This document shows positions 45,010 through 55,078 of a stretch of 64,000 nt of DNA, one piece after another. The number at the start of each line of letters is the position of its first letter. Within the stretch, counting starts at the first letter, position 1. Origin of the DNA: Nitrospiria bacterium (GTDB lineage Bacteria; Nitrospirota; Nitrospiria; DASWJH01); NCBI GenBank assembly GCA_036397255.1, contig DASWJH010000018.1, forward strand, positions 1 through 64,000. The letters are read 5' to 3'. The notes below the pieces were generated by a model, which saw only the letters and a list, made by a program, of their open reading frames with translations, was not told the DNA's origin and made no database searches. The position numbers and the translations under genes are program-made.

Positions 45010-46182
45010 ATGGTTGCAGGATTTCACCAAGAGATTACAAATCTCAAAAATCAAAACCTATTACGAAAGCTCATTTCGATTGAAGGTGAACAAGACACAA
45101 CCATTTCAATTGGGGGTAAAACGGTCATATCTCTTTCTTCCAATAATTACTTAGGGTTAGCAAATCATCCAGCACTTAAAGCTGTCTCGATTCAGATCAT
45201 ACAAAGCCATGGGGTGGGGGCTGGGGCCTCCCGATTGATTTCAGGCAACTCGATTCTTTATGACCAATTAGAAGAAAAATTATCCTCTTTTAAAAAAGTT
45301 CCTTCCTGTCTTGTTTTTAACTCCGGGTACACAGCAAACATCTCTCTAATTCCAACCCTGTCCAAAAACAAGGGCCTCATTTTGGCAGATGAATTCAACC
45401 ATGCAAGCCTTTTTGAGGGATGCCGACTCAGTTCTGCCTTGTTTCGGATTTACCACCACCGGGATATGGCCCATTTAGAAAAATTACTGAAAAAACATTC
45501 TTCTGATAAACCAACACTAATTGTGACAGATGGCGTTTTCAGTATGGACGGGGATCTTGCACCGTTACCCTCTATTTATGATCTGGCTCAAAAATACAAC
45601 GCCCAAATTTACGTAGATGACGCCCACGGAACAGGGGTTTTGGGACAACATGGACGGGGTACCGTTGAGCATTTTGATTTGGAAGAGAAAATTGAATTTC
45701 AAATGGCAACCCTGGGCAAGGCCTTGGGAACATTTGGAGGGTTCTTTACCTGCCAATCGGATACCCGAACTTATTTACTCCAAAAAGCAAAATCCTTAAT
45801 TTTTACCACTGCCCTTCCGCCCTTTATTTTAGCTGCCTCCACTGTAGCAATAGATTGGATTCAAAACCACCCCGAACTCCGTGAAAAACTTTGGAAAAAC
45901 CGGGAATATTTCATGGGTGGGTTAAGGTCCTTAGGATTTCACCTGACTGAAAGTGAAACCCCGATTATCCCTATCCTGATTGGGCCCCCGGGTCTCGCTC
46001 TAACTTTTTCTCAACGTTTACTGGATAAAGGAATATTTGCCCCTGCCATTCGGCCCCCAACCGTCCCCAAAGGAACCAGTAGAATACGAACCACGATTAT
46101 GGCCACCCATACCCTGGAGCAAATGGATTTTGTTCTTGATTCTTTTCAAAGCATTGGAAAAGCCATTGGAATTATTAAATAA
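45010..46182 (+). CDS. bioF: 8-amino-7-oxononanoate synthase
   Basis: 390 aa PLP enzyme joining pimeloyl thioester and L-alanine, the first committed ring step of biotin synthesis. SSNNYLGLANHPAL, VDDAHGTGVLG (Asp/His of the PLP site) and ATLGKALGTFGGFF with the Schiff-base Lys are seen. GAGGG lies shortly before the ATG. It starts a plus-strand bioF-SDR-bioD operon, opposite to nearly all neighbours. Confidence 0.93.
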   Translation: MVAGFHQEITNLKNQNLLRKLISIEGEQDTTISIGGKTVISLSSNNYLGLANHPALKAVSIQIIQSHGVGAGASRLISGNSILYDQLEEKLSSFKKVPSCLVFNSGYTANISLIPTLSKNKGLILADEFNHASLFEGCRLSSALFRIYHHRDMAHLEKLLKKHSSDKPTLIVTDGVFSMDGDLAPLPSIYDLAQKYNAQIYVDDAHGTGVLGQHGRGTVEHFDLEEKIEFQMATLGKALGTFGGFFTCQSDTRTYLLQKAKSLIFTTALPPFILAASTVAIDWIQNHPELREKLWKNREYFMGGLRSLGFHLTESETPIIPILIGPPGLALTFSQRLLDKGIFAPAIRPPTVPKGTSRIRTTIMATHTLEQMDFVLDSFQSIGKAIGIIK

Positions 46183-46929
46183 ATGACCTTCCCAGGAAAA
46201 GATTCCCAAGTGGTGATCATCACGGGGGCAACCGGTGGCCTGGGATATGCGCTGGCGAAAACCTTTGCCTCCCACGGTTTTTATATTGTGGTTCACTATC
46301 TTCATCAAGAAAAGGTAGCAAAAAAACTGGCCGCTCTCATTCAAGAGATGGGAACCCAGGCCCTGGCGGTTCGGGCGGATCTCCAAAACAAAATTGAAAT
46401 AGCCCAAATGAGTGAAAAAACCCTGAAAAGGTGGGGGAAAATAAACGTTTTGATCAATAATGCAAGCATAGTCTCCGATCAAATGATTTTACATATGACT
46501 GAAAAAAATTGGGACCAAGTAATTTCAGTAAATTTAACGGGCACTTTCAAGACCATTCAAGCCATTGCTCCTTCCATGGTAAAACAGAGATTTGGACATA
46601 TAATTAATATTTCCTCCTATACGGGAGCCCATGGACGATCGGGACAATCCAACTATTCCGCCTCCAAGGCTGGAGTAATGGCTTTGACCAAAACAGCGGC
46701 CTTAGAGTTGGGTTCTCATAACATTCTGGTCAACACAGTCATCCCAGGTTTTTTAGAAGTAGGAATGGGAAATAAAATGACTTCTAAACAAATTGAAAAC
46801 ATTAGAAGGGATTTTTTGCTTTCAAAGTCCCCCCCCATTCAAAAGATAACGGAATTTATATATACGGTGGCAATGATGGAAGGGGTCTCGGGACAAATAT
46901 TCAACCTGGACAGTAGAATTCTGTATTAA
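46183..46929 (+). CDS. FabG-like SDR inside a biotin operon
   Basis: 248 aa. VIITGATGGLGYALAKTFA (NADPH site), NNASIV, NISSYTG and YSASKAGVMALTK (catalytic Tyr/Lys) make it an active 3-oxoacyl-ACP-reductase-type SDR. ATG follows the bioF stop with no gap, and bioD starts 7 nt after it, so it is strictly co-expressed. It differs clearly from the housekeeping fabG at 36445. It may serve a dedicated route to the pimeloyl chain; not proven. Confidence 0.85.
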   Translation: MTFPGKDSQVVIITGATGGLGYALAKTFASHGFYIVVHYLHQEKVAKKLAALIQEMGTQALAVRADLQNKIEIAQMSEKTLKRWGKINVLINNASIVSDQMILHMTEKNWDQVISVNLTGTFKTIQAIAPSMVKQRFGHIINISSYTGAHGRSGQSNYSASKAGVMALTKTAALELGSHNILVNTVIPGFLEVGMGNKMTSKQIENIRRDFLLSKSPPIQKITEFIYTVAMMEGVSGQIFNLDSRILY

Positions 46930-46936
46930 CCAAAAG

Positions 46937-47692
46937 ATGTATAACATGTATAAAGGCCTTTTCATTACAGGAACGGATACCGGGGTGGGAAAAACCATCG
47001 TTACTGCGGGATTAGCCCTGGCCTTGAAAAACACACAACGGAATGTCGGCGTGATGAAACCCATTGCAACCGGTTGTTTTAAAAAAAAAGAAAAGTTTGA
47101 ATCCCCTGACACACAATTTTTAGTCCAAGCCTCCGGGGTAACAGACCCCCTTTCTCTCATCACCCCTTATTGTTTGAAAACCCCATGCTCCCCATATTGG
47201 GCAGCAAAAATTGAAAACCGAAAAATTCGAATCGACCGCATAATAGATGCTTTTTCCCAATTATCCGGAAAACATGAAATAGTTTTAGTGGAAGGCCTGG
47301 GGGGGCTAATGGCTCCCATCACCAGAAGAATTCTATTGATTGACTTAGCCAAAATATTAAACCTTCCCATTCTCATCGTATCCCGTTCAACTCTGGGAAC
47401 CATTAATCATACCCTCCTTTCGATTGCCCAGGCACATCAGAGGGGGGTACCAATTTTGGGCCTCATTTACAACCATCCCCAAAAAAATAAAATGAAACTC
47501 CATGAAAGAGTTAATCCACGGATTATTTCCAGCTTTTCGAAAATTAAAAACCTAGGGACAATTCCTTATCTAAAGGATGTTTCAGTCGAGAAAAGAAATT
47601 TAAAAGGATTAAAGCGGGGTTTTGAAGAGATGGCCATTGAAATTCTAAAGAACCTGAAAAAACCAGCGAGGGGAAAAACTGGAAAAAATTAA
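46937..47692 (+). CDS. bioD: Dethiobiotin synthetase
   Basis: 251 aa. GLFITGTDTGVGKTIVTAG is the P-loop/start of the family, KPIATGC the substrate lysine region and LVEGLGGLMAPI the Mg/carbamate region. Closes the ureido ring of DAPA with CO2 and ATP. ATG at 46937 or 46946 are both possible. bioA and bioB are not in the window. Confidence 0.92.
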   Translation: MYNMYKGLFITGTDTGVGKTIVTAGLALALKNTQRNVGVMKPIATGCFKKKEKFESPDTQFLVQASGVTDPLSLITPYCLKTPCSPYWAAKIENRKIRIDRIIDAFSQLSGKHEIVLVEGLGGLMAPITRRILLIDLAKILNLPILIVSRSTLGTINHTLLSIAQAHQRGVPILGLIYNHPQKNKMKLHERVNPRIISSFSKIKNLGTIPYLKDVSVEKRNLKGLKRGFEEMAIEILKNLKKPARGKTGKN

Positions 47693-47700
47693 AAAGGAAT

Positions 47701-48691
47701 TTAATGGGATAAATGGGAAAGAGCAAAATGAGCAGCCCCAATTAGGGGAACCCGGGGGTTTAAAATGACATTAACCGGAACTTCCTTCAACATGCTCCGA
47801 TACCTTCCTTTATCTAAAAAACCTCGCATAAAGACGCCATCCTTAAGCTTAGGTAATATTTTCGGAGCTATTCCTCCTCCCACATAAACACCCCCCACAG
47901 TAAACATCTTCAAAGCCAAATTCCCGGCTTCTGCCCCAAAGATGGAACAAAAAAGATTTAGAGTTTTTAGACATAGAGGATCACCTTCCTCCAAAAGCCA
48001 CTTAGGTAATGGTAGCACTTGGATCCCCTTCTTTAAGTTTATCTCTTATCCATTTGGATTCGTTTATCTGCCCAGTATCACGCAAAAAACGATAAATATT
48101 AAAAATCCCAGGTCCCGAAAGAATCCGTTCATAACTCACATGGCCGAATTCGGAAGATAAAAAATGGTAAAGGGCAACCTGAGTCTCTCCTTGAGGTGCA
48201 AAATCCGAGTGTCCCCCCTCTGAGGGGATCGGACGGAACCCCTCTCCATCCCAATGAAGAAAGGCCTCGCCTAAACCGGTTCCAGCTGCAATGACTGAAA
48301 CGTTTCCTTTTTTGACTCCATTATGCCCCAAATTCAGAATTTCTTTTTCATCAGGGGAAAGGAAAAGAACCCCAAATGCCGCAGCTTCCAAATCATTGAG
48401 AAGTTTCACTTGGTGAATCCCGAAGTAATCCGAGATCCGGGTCTCTTCCAAAACCCAAGGTAGGTTGGTGGTTTTGGACCTTCCCTCTTGAACCGGACCG
48501 GCAACTCCCAAACACACTGATTCCACTTTAGGTGCACCACCTTTCCCAAAAAATTCAGGCAAAATATCTTCAAACCGTAAATATTTCCGGCTCTCAAACT
48601 TCACTTCTTTTTCAAGTTGGAGCTTTCCTGAATGATGATGATATAACCTTAAAATGGTCTTTGTCCCCCCAATATCTCCCGCCAGAATCAT
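47701..48691 (-). pseudogene. glk: Glucokinase interrupted by one frameshift
   Basis: The 5' part (48691-48002) encodes MILAGDIGGTKTILRLY (ATP site) through LSGPGIFNIYRFLRD, then hits TAA. The 3' part in the +1 frame continues at once with KWLLEEG and IFGAEAGNLALKMFTVGG, VYVGGGIAPKIL and LLxxIPV-like sequence to the family's end. Skipping one T in ACCTAAG (48006-48000) restores a roughly 330-aa Glk. Possible explanations are a true inactivating mutation, a sequencing/assembly error, or, less likely, programmed frameshifting. Confidence 0.88.
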
Positions 48692-48784
48692 TACGCATTC
48701 GCTCCCAATTAAGTTTAAGTTTTCCCCTGAAATAAAAACCCAAAATTAAAATTCACAAAACCCTCCCGTAAATAAAACAAAAGC

Positions 48785-49423
48785 CTACAGATTGATTTCT
48801 TTAGCTGATTCTTGGAGGAGCTTTAAAAACAGGTGGACTCTTTCCCCAATTTTGGGATAAGACAGAATTCCTGAGATCACTGCAATACCACTAGCTCCAG
48901 CGTTCATCACCTCTTCCACATTTTCTAAAGAAATACCCCCAATCGCAAAAATTGGAAATTTCACTTGATCTTGGACTTTGTGAATGATTTTACACCCCAA
49001 AGGATGTACCGGTTGCTTGGTTGGACTTTTATATATCGGGCCCAGCCCGATATAGTCAGCACCCCCTTTTTGGGCTTCCAACGCTTGGGTCACATTTCGA
49101 ACCGTAACCCCAATGATGGCCTTAACCCCCAACTGGATCCGGGCATTTTCTACCGAAGAATCTTCTTGCCCTAGATGAACCCCATCGGCCCCAACCTTAA
49201 CCGCAAGTTCTATATCGTCATTAATAATTAAGGTGCATTGGAACTTCTCACATAGGGTTTTAATTTTTTTGGCAATCGACAACCGGGAAACACCAGGAAT
49301 TTCTTTCTCTCGATATTGGAGCAGTCGCACTCCCGCATTCAAAGCGTGTTCTACACAGGTCAGGAGGGACCTTTCCTGGCAGGCGTGTTGATCGGCAATT
49401 AGATAGAGTTTAGAAGGAAACAT
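48785..49423 (-). CDS. thiE: Thiamine-phosphate synthase
   Basis: 212 aa TIM barrel coupling HMP-PP and THZ-P. LQYREKEIPG (diphosphate/Mg), INDDIELAVKVGADGVHLGQED, GADYIGLGPIYKSPTK and FAIGGISLENV are all present. No TPP riboswitch is recognisable in the 115-bp upstream gap. It lies alone on the minus strand between accC and glk. Confidence 0.92.
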   Translation of the reverse strand: MFPSKLYLIADQHACQERSLLTCVEHALNAGVRLLQYREKEIPGVSRLSIAKKIKTLCEKFQCTLIINDDIELAVKVGADGVHLGQEDSSVENARIQLGVKAIIGVTVRNVTQALEAQKGGADYIGLGPIYKSPTKQPVHPLGCKIIHKVQDQVKFPIFAIGGISLENVEEVMNAGASGIAVISGILSYPKIGERVHLFLKLLQESAKEINL

Positions 49424-49538
49424 GAAAATTCCCCAATACTAAGGGAATTCTTCCCTTTAGAAAGAAATGGTTTCACTTCTCTTATTCTTAGGGCTTTTTT
49501 CAAATCTCTTTTCCGGAAGGACTTGTGAAAAATGACAT

Positions 49539-50894
49539 TTACATCCCCACTTTCTCTTGAGAAAGCAAACGATCTAAAAATTTCGTTGAATACCTTCCCT
49601 TTTTGAAATTTGGGTCTGTAAAAATTCGACGGTGAAGGGGAAGAGTTGTCTTGATTCCCTCAACAACAAATTCATCTAAGGCCCTTTGCATTCTTAAAAT
49701 CGCCTCTGGTCGGTCGACCCCAAACACAATCAATTTTGCAATTAATGAATCATATTGAGGAGGCACAATATAATTGGAAGTAACGGCTCCGTCTACCCTC
49801 ACCCCAGGTCCCCCCGGAACATGGTAATCCGTGATAATTCCTGGACAGGGGGTAAATCTCTCCGGGCATTCTGCATTTATCCTACACTCAAAACTATGCC
49901 CTTTAATATGGACATCCTCCTGATGAATATCAAGGGCATCACCTGCACAAATCTTGATCTGTTCTTTAATCAAATCGATTCCAGTAACCATTTCTGTTAC
50001 GGGGTGTTCCACCTGAATTCGGGTGTTCATTTCAATAAAATAAAAATTCTGGTCTTGATCTAATAAAAACTCCACGGTCCCCGCATTAACATAACCTACC
50101 GTTTTAGCTGCATCTACGGCTATCTTTCCCATCTCCTCCCGCAATTGATCATCCACCGCCGGAGAAGGGGCTTCTTCGACCAATTTTTGATGCCTTCTCT
50201 GCACCGAACACTCCCGCTCCCCTAGGAAAAGGGTCCTCCCCTGTGAATCAGCTAATATCTGTGCTTCAACATGCCTGGGTTCCTGATAATATTTTTCAAT
50301 ATAAACGTCTGAATTTCCAAAGGCCCCTTTCGCTTCTGCCTGAGCTGCCTGAAGAGATTGGTTCAACTCATCTTCCTGAAAAACCACCCGCATTCCTCGT
50401 CCGCCTCCACCTGCCGAAGCCTTAATGATAATTGGAAACCCAATCCATTTGGAAACCTCCAAGGCTTCCCCCTCACTTGAGACCACACCCGGACTTCCCG
50501 GTAGGACCGGGACCCCCGCCTTTTGCATTATTTCCCGGGCTTTTGCCTTATCTCCCATTAACGCTATACTCTCCGGGGATGGACCTATAAATTTTATTCC
50601 TGCGGATTGACAGACTTCCGCAAAGTGAGCGTTTTCAGCTAAAAATCCATAACCAGGGTGAATGGCGTCAGATTCGGAAACTTCCGCTGCACTCAAAATG
50701 TTGGGAATATTCCGATAACTGAGGGAGTTATCTGCAGGCCCTACGCAAATTTTTTCATCCGCATACCGTAGATGGAGGGAATCCTTATCGATTTCAGAAT
50801 GAATGGCCACCGTCTTGATCCCCATTTCTTTACAGGCCCTGATAATCCGAATGGCAATTTCTCCACGATTGGCGATAAGGATTTTCCTAAACAC
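49539..50894 (-). CDS. accC: Acetyl-CoA carboxylase, biotin carboxylase subunit
   Basis: 451 aa. ATP-grasp enzyme carboxylating biotin on Acc[21 protein letters not shown] at the start, [12 protein letters not shown] (glycine loop), [19 protein letters not shown] and [16 protein letters not shown] are intact. Follows accB by 112 nt in an efp-accB-accC order. Confidence 0.95.
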   Translation of the reverse strand: MFRKILIANRGEIAIRIIRACKEMGIKTVAIHSEIDKDSLHLRYADEKICVGPADNSLSYRNIPNILSAAEVSESDAIHPGYGFLAENAHFAEVCQSAGIKFIGPSPESIALMGDKAKAREIMQKAGVPVLPGSPGVVSSEGEALEVSKWIGFPIIIKASAGGGGRGMRVVFQEDELNQSLQAAQAEAKGAFGNSDVYIEKYYQEPRHVEAQILADSQGRTLFLGERECSVQRRHQKLVEEAPSPAVDDQLREEMGKIAVDAAKTVGYVNAGTVEFLLDQDQNFYFIEMNTRIQVEHPVTEMVTGIDLIKEQIKICAGDALDIHQEDVHIKGHSFECRINAECPERFTPCPGIITDYHVPGGPGVRVDGAVTSNYIVPPQYDSLIAKLIVFGVDRPEAILRMQRALDEFVVEGIKTTLPLHRRIFTDPNFKKGRYSTKFLDRLLSQEKVGM

Positions 50895-51006
50895 TTTTCA
50901 CCCTTAATTAAACATAATTTTTGAACCCTGAAAAAATTAATTACCTTCCACCAACGGGTTCCTGATTTTTTTAAAGGTAAAGATGCGTTAAATTTTTAAA
51001 AAATTT

Positions 51007-51477
51007 TCAAGCGGGTTGAATTCGAAAAAGAGGGGCACCATATTCAACGGTCTTCGTATTCTCTACCAATATCTCAACGACTTTTCCATCCACTTCGGTC
51101 TCAATTTCATTCATCAGTTTCATCGCCTCTACAATGCAAAGGATCTGGCCTTTTTTTACGAAATCTCCTACGTTGACATAAAAATCCGCGTCCGGTGCAG
51201 GGGCACGATAAAACGTACCAACAATAGGGGAAGTAATCGTAACCAACCCTGGGGGTTCGGATTGGGTTTTTTCAACCGAAGCAGAACGGCTGCCTTCCTG
51301 AAATTTTTGTTGGAACGGAGGAACGCTTATGGAAAGCCCTTGGGGGATTAAACCGGGGGAAGAAGGCGGTAGGATTCGTTTAATTTTCACCCGATAACCT
51401 GCCCGTTCAATTTCAAGCTCGGCCACTTCCGTTGACCGCACAAGTTCAATTAATTCCTTCAGCTCTCTAAGGTTCAT
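51007..51477 (-). CDS. accB: Acetyl-CoA carboxylase biotin carboxyl carrier protein
   Basis: 156 aa. N-terminal helical part, Pro/Ser-rich linker (37-75), and a biotinyl domain with VEAMKLMNEIE in which the Lys is biotinylated. Starts 8 nt after efp ends. Together with AccC it makes malonyl-CoA for the fab genes nearby. Confidence 0.95.
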   Translation of the reverse strand: MNLRELKELIELVRSTEVAELEIERAGYRVKIKRILPPSSPGLIPQGLSISVPPFQQKFQEGSRSASVEKTQSEPPGLVTITSPIVGTFYRAPAPDADFYVNVGDFVKKGQILCIVEAMKLMNEIETEVDGKVVEILVENTKTVEYGAPLFRIQPA

Positions 51478-51485
51478 GGGGTTTC

Positions 51486-52046
51486 CTATTTAACTCGCTC
51501 TACATAGGATCGGGTTCGGGTATCAATTTTTATCATTTCCCCTTCCTCTAAATAAAGGGGAATTTTTACAGTAGCCCCCGTTTCAAGAACAGCTGGTTTT
51601 GATCCCCCTGTAGCAGTATCTCCCCGTATCCCTGGGTCGGTTTGTACGATTTTGAGCTCTACAAAAATGGGCAAATCAATTGTTAAAGGTTGGTTATTAT
51701 GAAATAAAATTTTGATATTCATGTTTTCTTTTAAAAAATCTTTACTTTCCCCTAATTGATTCTCACTTAAAAAAATCTGCTCAAAGGTCACGTTATCCAT
51801 AAACCAATATTGTTGATCTCCCGAATAAAGGAACTGCATATCTTTTTCTTCCAGCTGCGGCTCATCCAACTTTTCCCCAGGCCGGTAGGTGCGGTCTATC
51901 ACATTTCCTGTTTTTAAGCTTTTTAATTTGGTTCGAACGAAAGCAGAACCCTTTCCAGGTTTTACATGTTGAAAATCTACTACTATAAAGGGTTCCCCAT
52001 CAATTTCAATCTTAACCCCATTGCGTATGGCATTCATCGGAATCAC
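51486..52046 (-). CDS. efp: Elongation factor P
   Basis: 186 aa. Helps the ribosome through polyproline stretches. HVKPGKGSAFVRTKLK includes the loop Lys (residue 32) that is modified in many bacteria; no modification enzyme is in the window. The C-terminal TGATVKIPLYLEEGEMI and DTRTRSYVERVK are family hallmarks. Confidence 0.95.
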   Translation of the reverse strand: MIPMNAIRNGVKIEIDGEPFIVVDFQHVKPGKGSAFVRTKLKSLKTGNVIDRTYRPGEKLDEPQLEEKDMQFLYSGDQQYWFMDNVTFEQIFLSENQLGESKDFLKENMNIKILFHNNQPLTIDLPIFVELKIVQTDPGIRGDTATGGSKPAVLETGATVKIPLYLEEGEMIKIDTRTRSYVERVK

Positions 52047-52189
52047 AAACCAAAACCTCCACCTTTAAGAACAACTTGGTCTCTTATTTTATACCCGGTC
52101 ATAAAAAATCACTTCAAATTATGATAATCTCGTCCCCGGAAGACTAAAAACAGAAAACCCCTTCAGGATTTATCAAGTAATACCTTTGG

Positions 52190-52627
52190 TCATTTCCGTT
52201 TCAAATGGTTAATTAGGGCCTGAAGTCCTAAAAGATAGCTATTAACCCCAAAACCCACCACTTGACCCACTGAAACCCCCGCCACATAAGACAAATGGCG
52301 AAACCCTTCTCGCGCATAAATGTTTGATAAATGAACCTCCACGGTTGGAATGTTAATCCCTAAGATGGCATCACGAAGGGCAATACTGGTATGGGTATAG
52401 GCCGCGGGATTAATTAAAAGGCCATCTAACTTTTGAAAGGCCCTTTGAATAAAATTAACCATCTCCCCTTCTGAATTGGTTTGCCGAATGGAAACCTCAA
52501 TTCCCTCCATTTTGGAAAATTTTTTTATTTTTTGATCGATCTCCTTCAATCGGAGGGGCCCATAGATTTCTTTTTCTCTGATTCCCAATAGGTTAAGGTT
52601 GGGGCCATGCAAAACCAATATTTTCAT
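52190..52627 (-). CDS. aroQ: 3-dehydroquinate dehydratase, type II
   Basis: 145 aa. Third step of the shikimate route. LHGPNLNLLGIRE, NPAAYTHTSIALRDAI and EVHLSNIYAREGFRHLS carry the catalytic Tyr, His and Asn regions. ATG at 52627 gives the normal size and N-terminus; a longer frame to 52705 adds 26 residues that do not fit. aroQ upstream of efp-accB-accC is a common order. Confidence 0.94.
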   Translation of the reverse strand: MKILVLHGPNLNLLGIREKEIYGPLRLKEIDQKIKKFSKMEGIEVSIRQTNSEGEMVNFIQRAFQKLDGLLINPAAYTHTSIALRDAILGINIPTVEVHLSNIYAREGFRHLSYVAGVSVGQVVGFGVNSYLLGLQALINHLKRK

Positions 52628-52859
52628 CTTTTGTTTCAAAAGGCCCCTTCCATGGCCCACAAAACGTTTAACCCATTTATTAATGGATTTTGTAATGAGG
52701 ACCAATCCTTTTCAAACTAAAGTCCAATTAATTATCCCAATTTCAAATCGGAGCAGGAAGTGTTTCAAATTGGAATGCTCGACAAAAAGAAAAAACACTG
52801 AGGAGTTTTATGGGAAAATTTTGCATTTTTTAAAAATTTACTGGTTAACGGTATGAGGG

Positions 52860-53216
52860 CTATAGTTCTTTTTCTAAATGATACAATTCTTTCTTCATCA
52901 AAAAACGTCCTTTTCCAAAATTTCCATCAGACCCTACTACCAATAAAAGGAAATATTCATCATTGATTCGTTTCAAAAGAACAGTCGATTTTTCAGCTAC
53001 CACAGATAGCTCTCGCATTACACCCATGGATAAAGAATCCGATGTTTTTTCCAACCCTTTAATGACTGAACAGTATTCAGCCCCTAGGGAATGCAGGTCG
53101 AGCAAAGGATCTCGTTTATGTTCTTCTACCACAATCCCGTCCATCCCCACGAGGGCAACCCCCATGGAATCTTCCATATTGTTGGTAATCCGCCGAAGGC
53201 TTTCTTCAAAGCTCAT
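52860..53216 (-). CDS. Roadblock/LC7 (MglB-like) protein
   Basis: 118 aa. The single roadblock fold is shown by MGVALVGMDGIVVEEHK, AEKSTVLLKRINDEYFLLLV and GSDGNFGKGRFLM. Such proteins bind small Ras-like GTPases such as MglA and often act as GTPase activators or polarity factors. No GTPase is nearby. It starts 6 nt after the large TPR protein and must share its mRNA. Confidence 0.82.
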   Translation of the reverse strand: MSFEESLRRITNNMEDSMGVALVGMDGIVVEEHKRDPLLDLHSLGAEYCSVIKGLEKTSDSLSMGVMRELSVVAEKSTVLLKRINDEYFLLLVVGSDGNFGKGRFLMKKELYHLEKEL

Positions 53217-53222
53217 AAGTTT

Positions 53223-54863
53223 TCAACCTTTCCTAATATTTGACAACCATTCCTTGAGTCGTTGGATTTTTATAGATTTGGTATCCAATGGAGGACTTTT
53301 TTCTTGCCCTTGTTCCCTAATGGCAGGTTTTAAGAGATCCCTTTTCTGGCTATAATTTATCTGTGGTTCTGCAGTTGAGGTCAGGGAACCATCTGGGGTC
53401 GGTATTTCACTGGAAAATTCTCTATGGTTTTTCCCGGTTAACAAACTTGCAAGAGTAACTGCGTCATCTAATTTTTGTCTAAAACCCTGATTAGAAGGAT
53501 CAGATAGTAAAAGCTTTCGGTAAATTTCGATTCCCTTATCATAATAGCCTTGGCGAACATAAAGCTCCGCTAAGGATTCGGTGTCAAAATCATCTTTTTC
53601 CAGGGAATCTACCTTCTCTTCGGGTTCCGGCCCTAAGGCCATCGGAGGCTCCATTTTAACAACCGGTTCACTGACTTCACCCGGTGGTCCAACATATTCC
53701 CGGGTCTCAGGAACCTCGATGAAAGGGACAGTCGATGGTTCTTCCACCTCTTCAAAACCTTTTTTTTCTTTCTTAATGGAATCCTCTTCCGTTAAAGAGG
53801 TAAATGCACTTTCCAGGGATTTTAAATCAACATCGGAATCCTCTGAAATTTCAATTACCCCTCCTTCTTGTTGTTCTGAAACTTCAATCTTATTATCCCC
53901 CAAATCCATTTGAGGTATTGGCTCTTCCAAATCTAAATTGATAGATGCGTCAGAGGGGAGTCTGGTTGTGGAATTTCCCTGACCCTCATTTTCAGAAAAA
54001 AGCCCTTCCTCCCCTGGGAAATTAAAGGGAGAATCTTCCTTTTCCGAAAAACCTTTCCCGGGTGATGAATCCATAGACGCCTCTTCAGGAATGGCTTTTT
54101 CCTGAAAATCCATAGGGCTTTCGCCCTTTAAATTATCGATTTCAAAAGAAACGGATGAATTGGGTTTTTCCTGTTGCATTTCAGGCGAAGATAAATCGAT
54201 GTCCAGAGGAATATCTTCAGGAGAAGCCTTGGCATCCGTGACCAAGGACGGATTTTGGATTTCAGATTCGGAGGGGGTTATTCCAACTGAGCTCTCCATA
54301 ACAATCTCTTCCTGTTCCCCTACTATATCCCCTTCTTCCACCCAACCATTTTCAACACTTTCTTGAGTTTTTTTAATATCCACTTCGCCAAAAGGCACTT
54401 CACCCATTCTCAAGGACTCACCTTTTTCCTCTTTAGCAGGGAAAACAGAGGTTTCCAGTTCCCCTAGAACCTTTTGCATTTCTGGATCCTTGGGGTTGAG
54501 GTTTAAGATCATTCGGCAGGATGCAAGAGCCTGATCGAGCTGGTCCTCTTCACGATATAATTGAACCAGATAACGGTGGGCCAAAACATTATCCGGATTG
54601 GCGCTTACCACTTCCTCAAATTCCCTTTTGGCTTCCGCCTTTTTCCCAACCTGCCATAGCAATTTGGCAAGAGAAACATGGGCACCTACATAATTTGGAT
54701 GATTTTTCAACCCATCGGTTAAAACCAAAAAAGCCTCATCCGTCATACCACATTTCATATATTCTTCTGCAAGGGGAACAAATAACCTGGAGGCGGGATC
54801 TCGAGCCATCTTTTCAGTCAATTTAATTATTTCTGGAGATAGGGATTTTTCGCTTCCAGCCAT
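53223..54863 (-). CDS. Large TPR protein with acidic disordered middle
   Basis: 546 aa. TPRs fill residues 10-150 (for example AHVSLAKLLWQVGKKAEA). An acidic, Ser/Glu/Pro-rich low-complexity region spans 165-390. A second TPR unit follows (SLAELYVRQGYYDKGIEIYR). There is no signal peptide. Coupled to the roadblock gene downstream, it is probably a cytoplasmic scaffold for a polarity or motility complex; this is inference. Confidence 0.78.
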   Translation of the reverse strand: MAGSEKSLSPEIIKLTEKMARDPASRLFVPLAEEYMKCGMTDEAFLVLTDGLKNHPNYVGAHVSLAKLLWQVGKKAEAKREFEEVVSANPDNVLAHRYLVQLYREEDQLDQALASCRMILNLNPKDPEMQKVLGELETSVFPAKEEKGESLRMGEVPFGEVDIKKTQESVENGWVEEGDIVGEQEEIVMESSVGITPSESEIQNPSLVTDAKASPEDIPLDIDLSSPEMQQEKPNSSVSFEIDNLKGESPMDFQEKAIPEEASMDSSPGKGFSEKEDSPFNFPGEEGLFSENEGQGNSTTRLPSDASINLDLEEPIPQMDLGDNKIEVSEQQEGGVIEISEDSDVDLKSLESAFTSLTEEDSIKKEKKGFEEVEEPSTVPFIEVPETREYVGPPGEVSEPVVKMEPPMALGPEPEEKVDSLEKDDFDTESLAELYVRQGYYDKGIEIYRKLLLSDPSNQGFRQKLDDAVTLASLLTGKNHREFSSEIPTPDGSLTSTAEPQINYSQKRDLLKPAIREQGQEKSPPLDTKSIKIQRLKEWLSNIRKG

Positions 54864-54932
54864 TAAAAATATACCCTTCCGGGTCTTTAGGGGAAAATGA
54901 GAAAAAATAAAAAAAGGGGATTCTCATTACAG

Positions 54933-54961
54933 AGAATAGGCAAAAATCAAAAAAAAGTCAA
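54933..54961 (-). promoter_or_regulatory. Sigma-70 promoter of the TPR-roadblock pair
   Basis: Minus strand: TTGACT (54961-54956), 17-nt spacer, TATTCT (54938-54933), about 70 nt before the TPR gene's ATG. The rest of the 215-bp gap to coaBC shows nothing clear. Confidence 0.6.
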
Positions 54962-55078
54962 GAAACATACGAACTTCCACCTTTTCCAACCCTTTTATTA
55001 ATCCCCCTTGTTATTCCCAAAACCGGTTTGAATACACCGAGGAACTCCAAAATAAACTAATCCGGCCGCTATGGCCTT

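Noticed and set aside
48000-48010. Programmed frameshift in glk
   Set aside because: The site lacks a clear slippery run or downstream knot; mutation or sequencing error is simpler, so it is kept as a frameshifted gene.
49424-49538. TPP riboswitch upstream of thiE
   Set aside because: The 115-bp gap lacks the CTGAGA and ACCTGATCTGGATAATGCCAG-like core (split here as two known motifs), so none is called.
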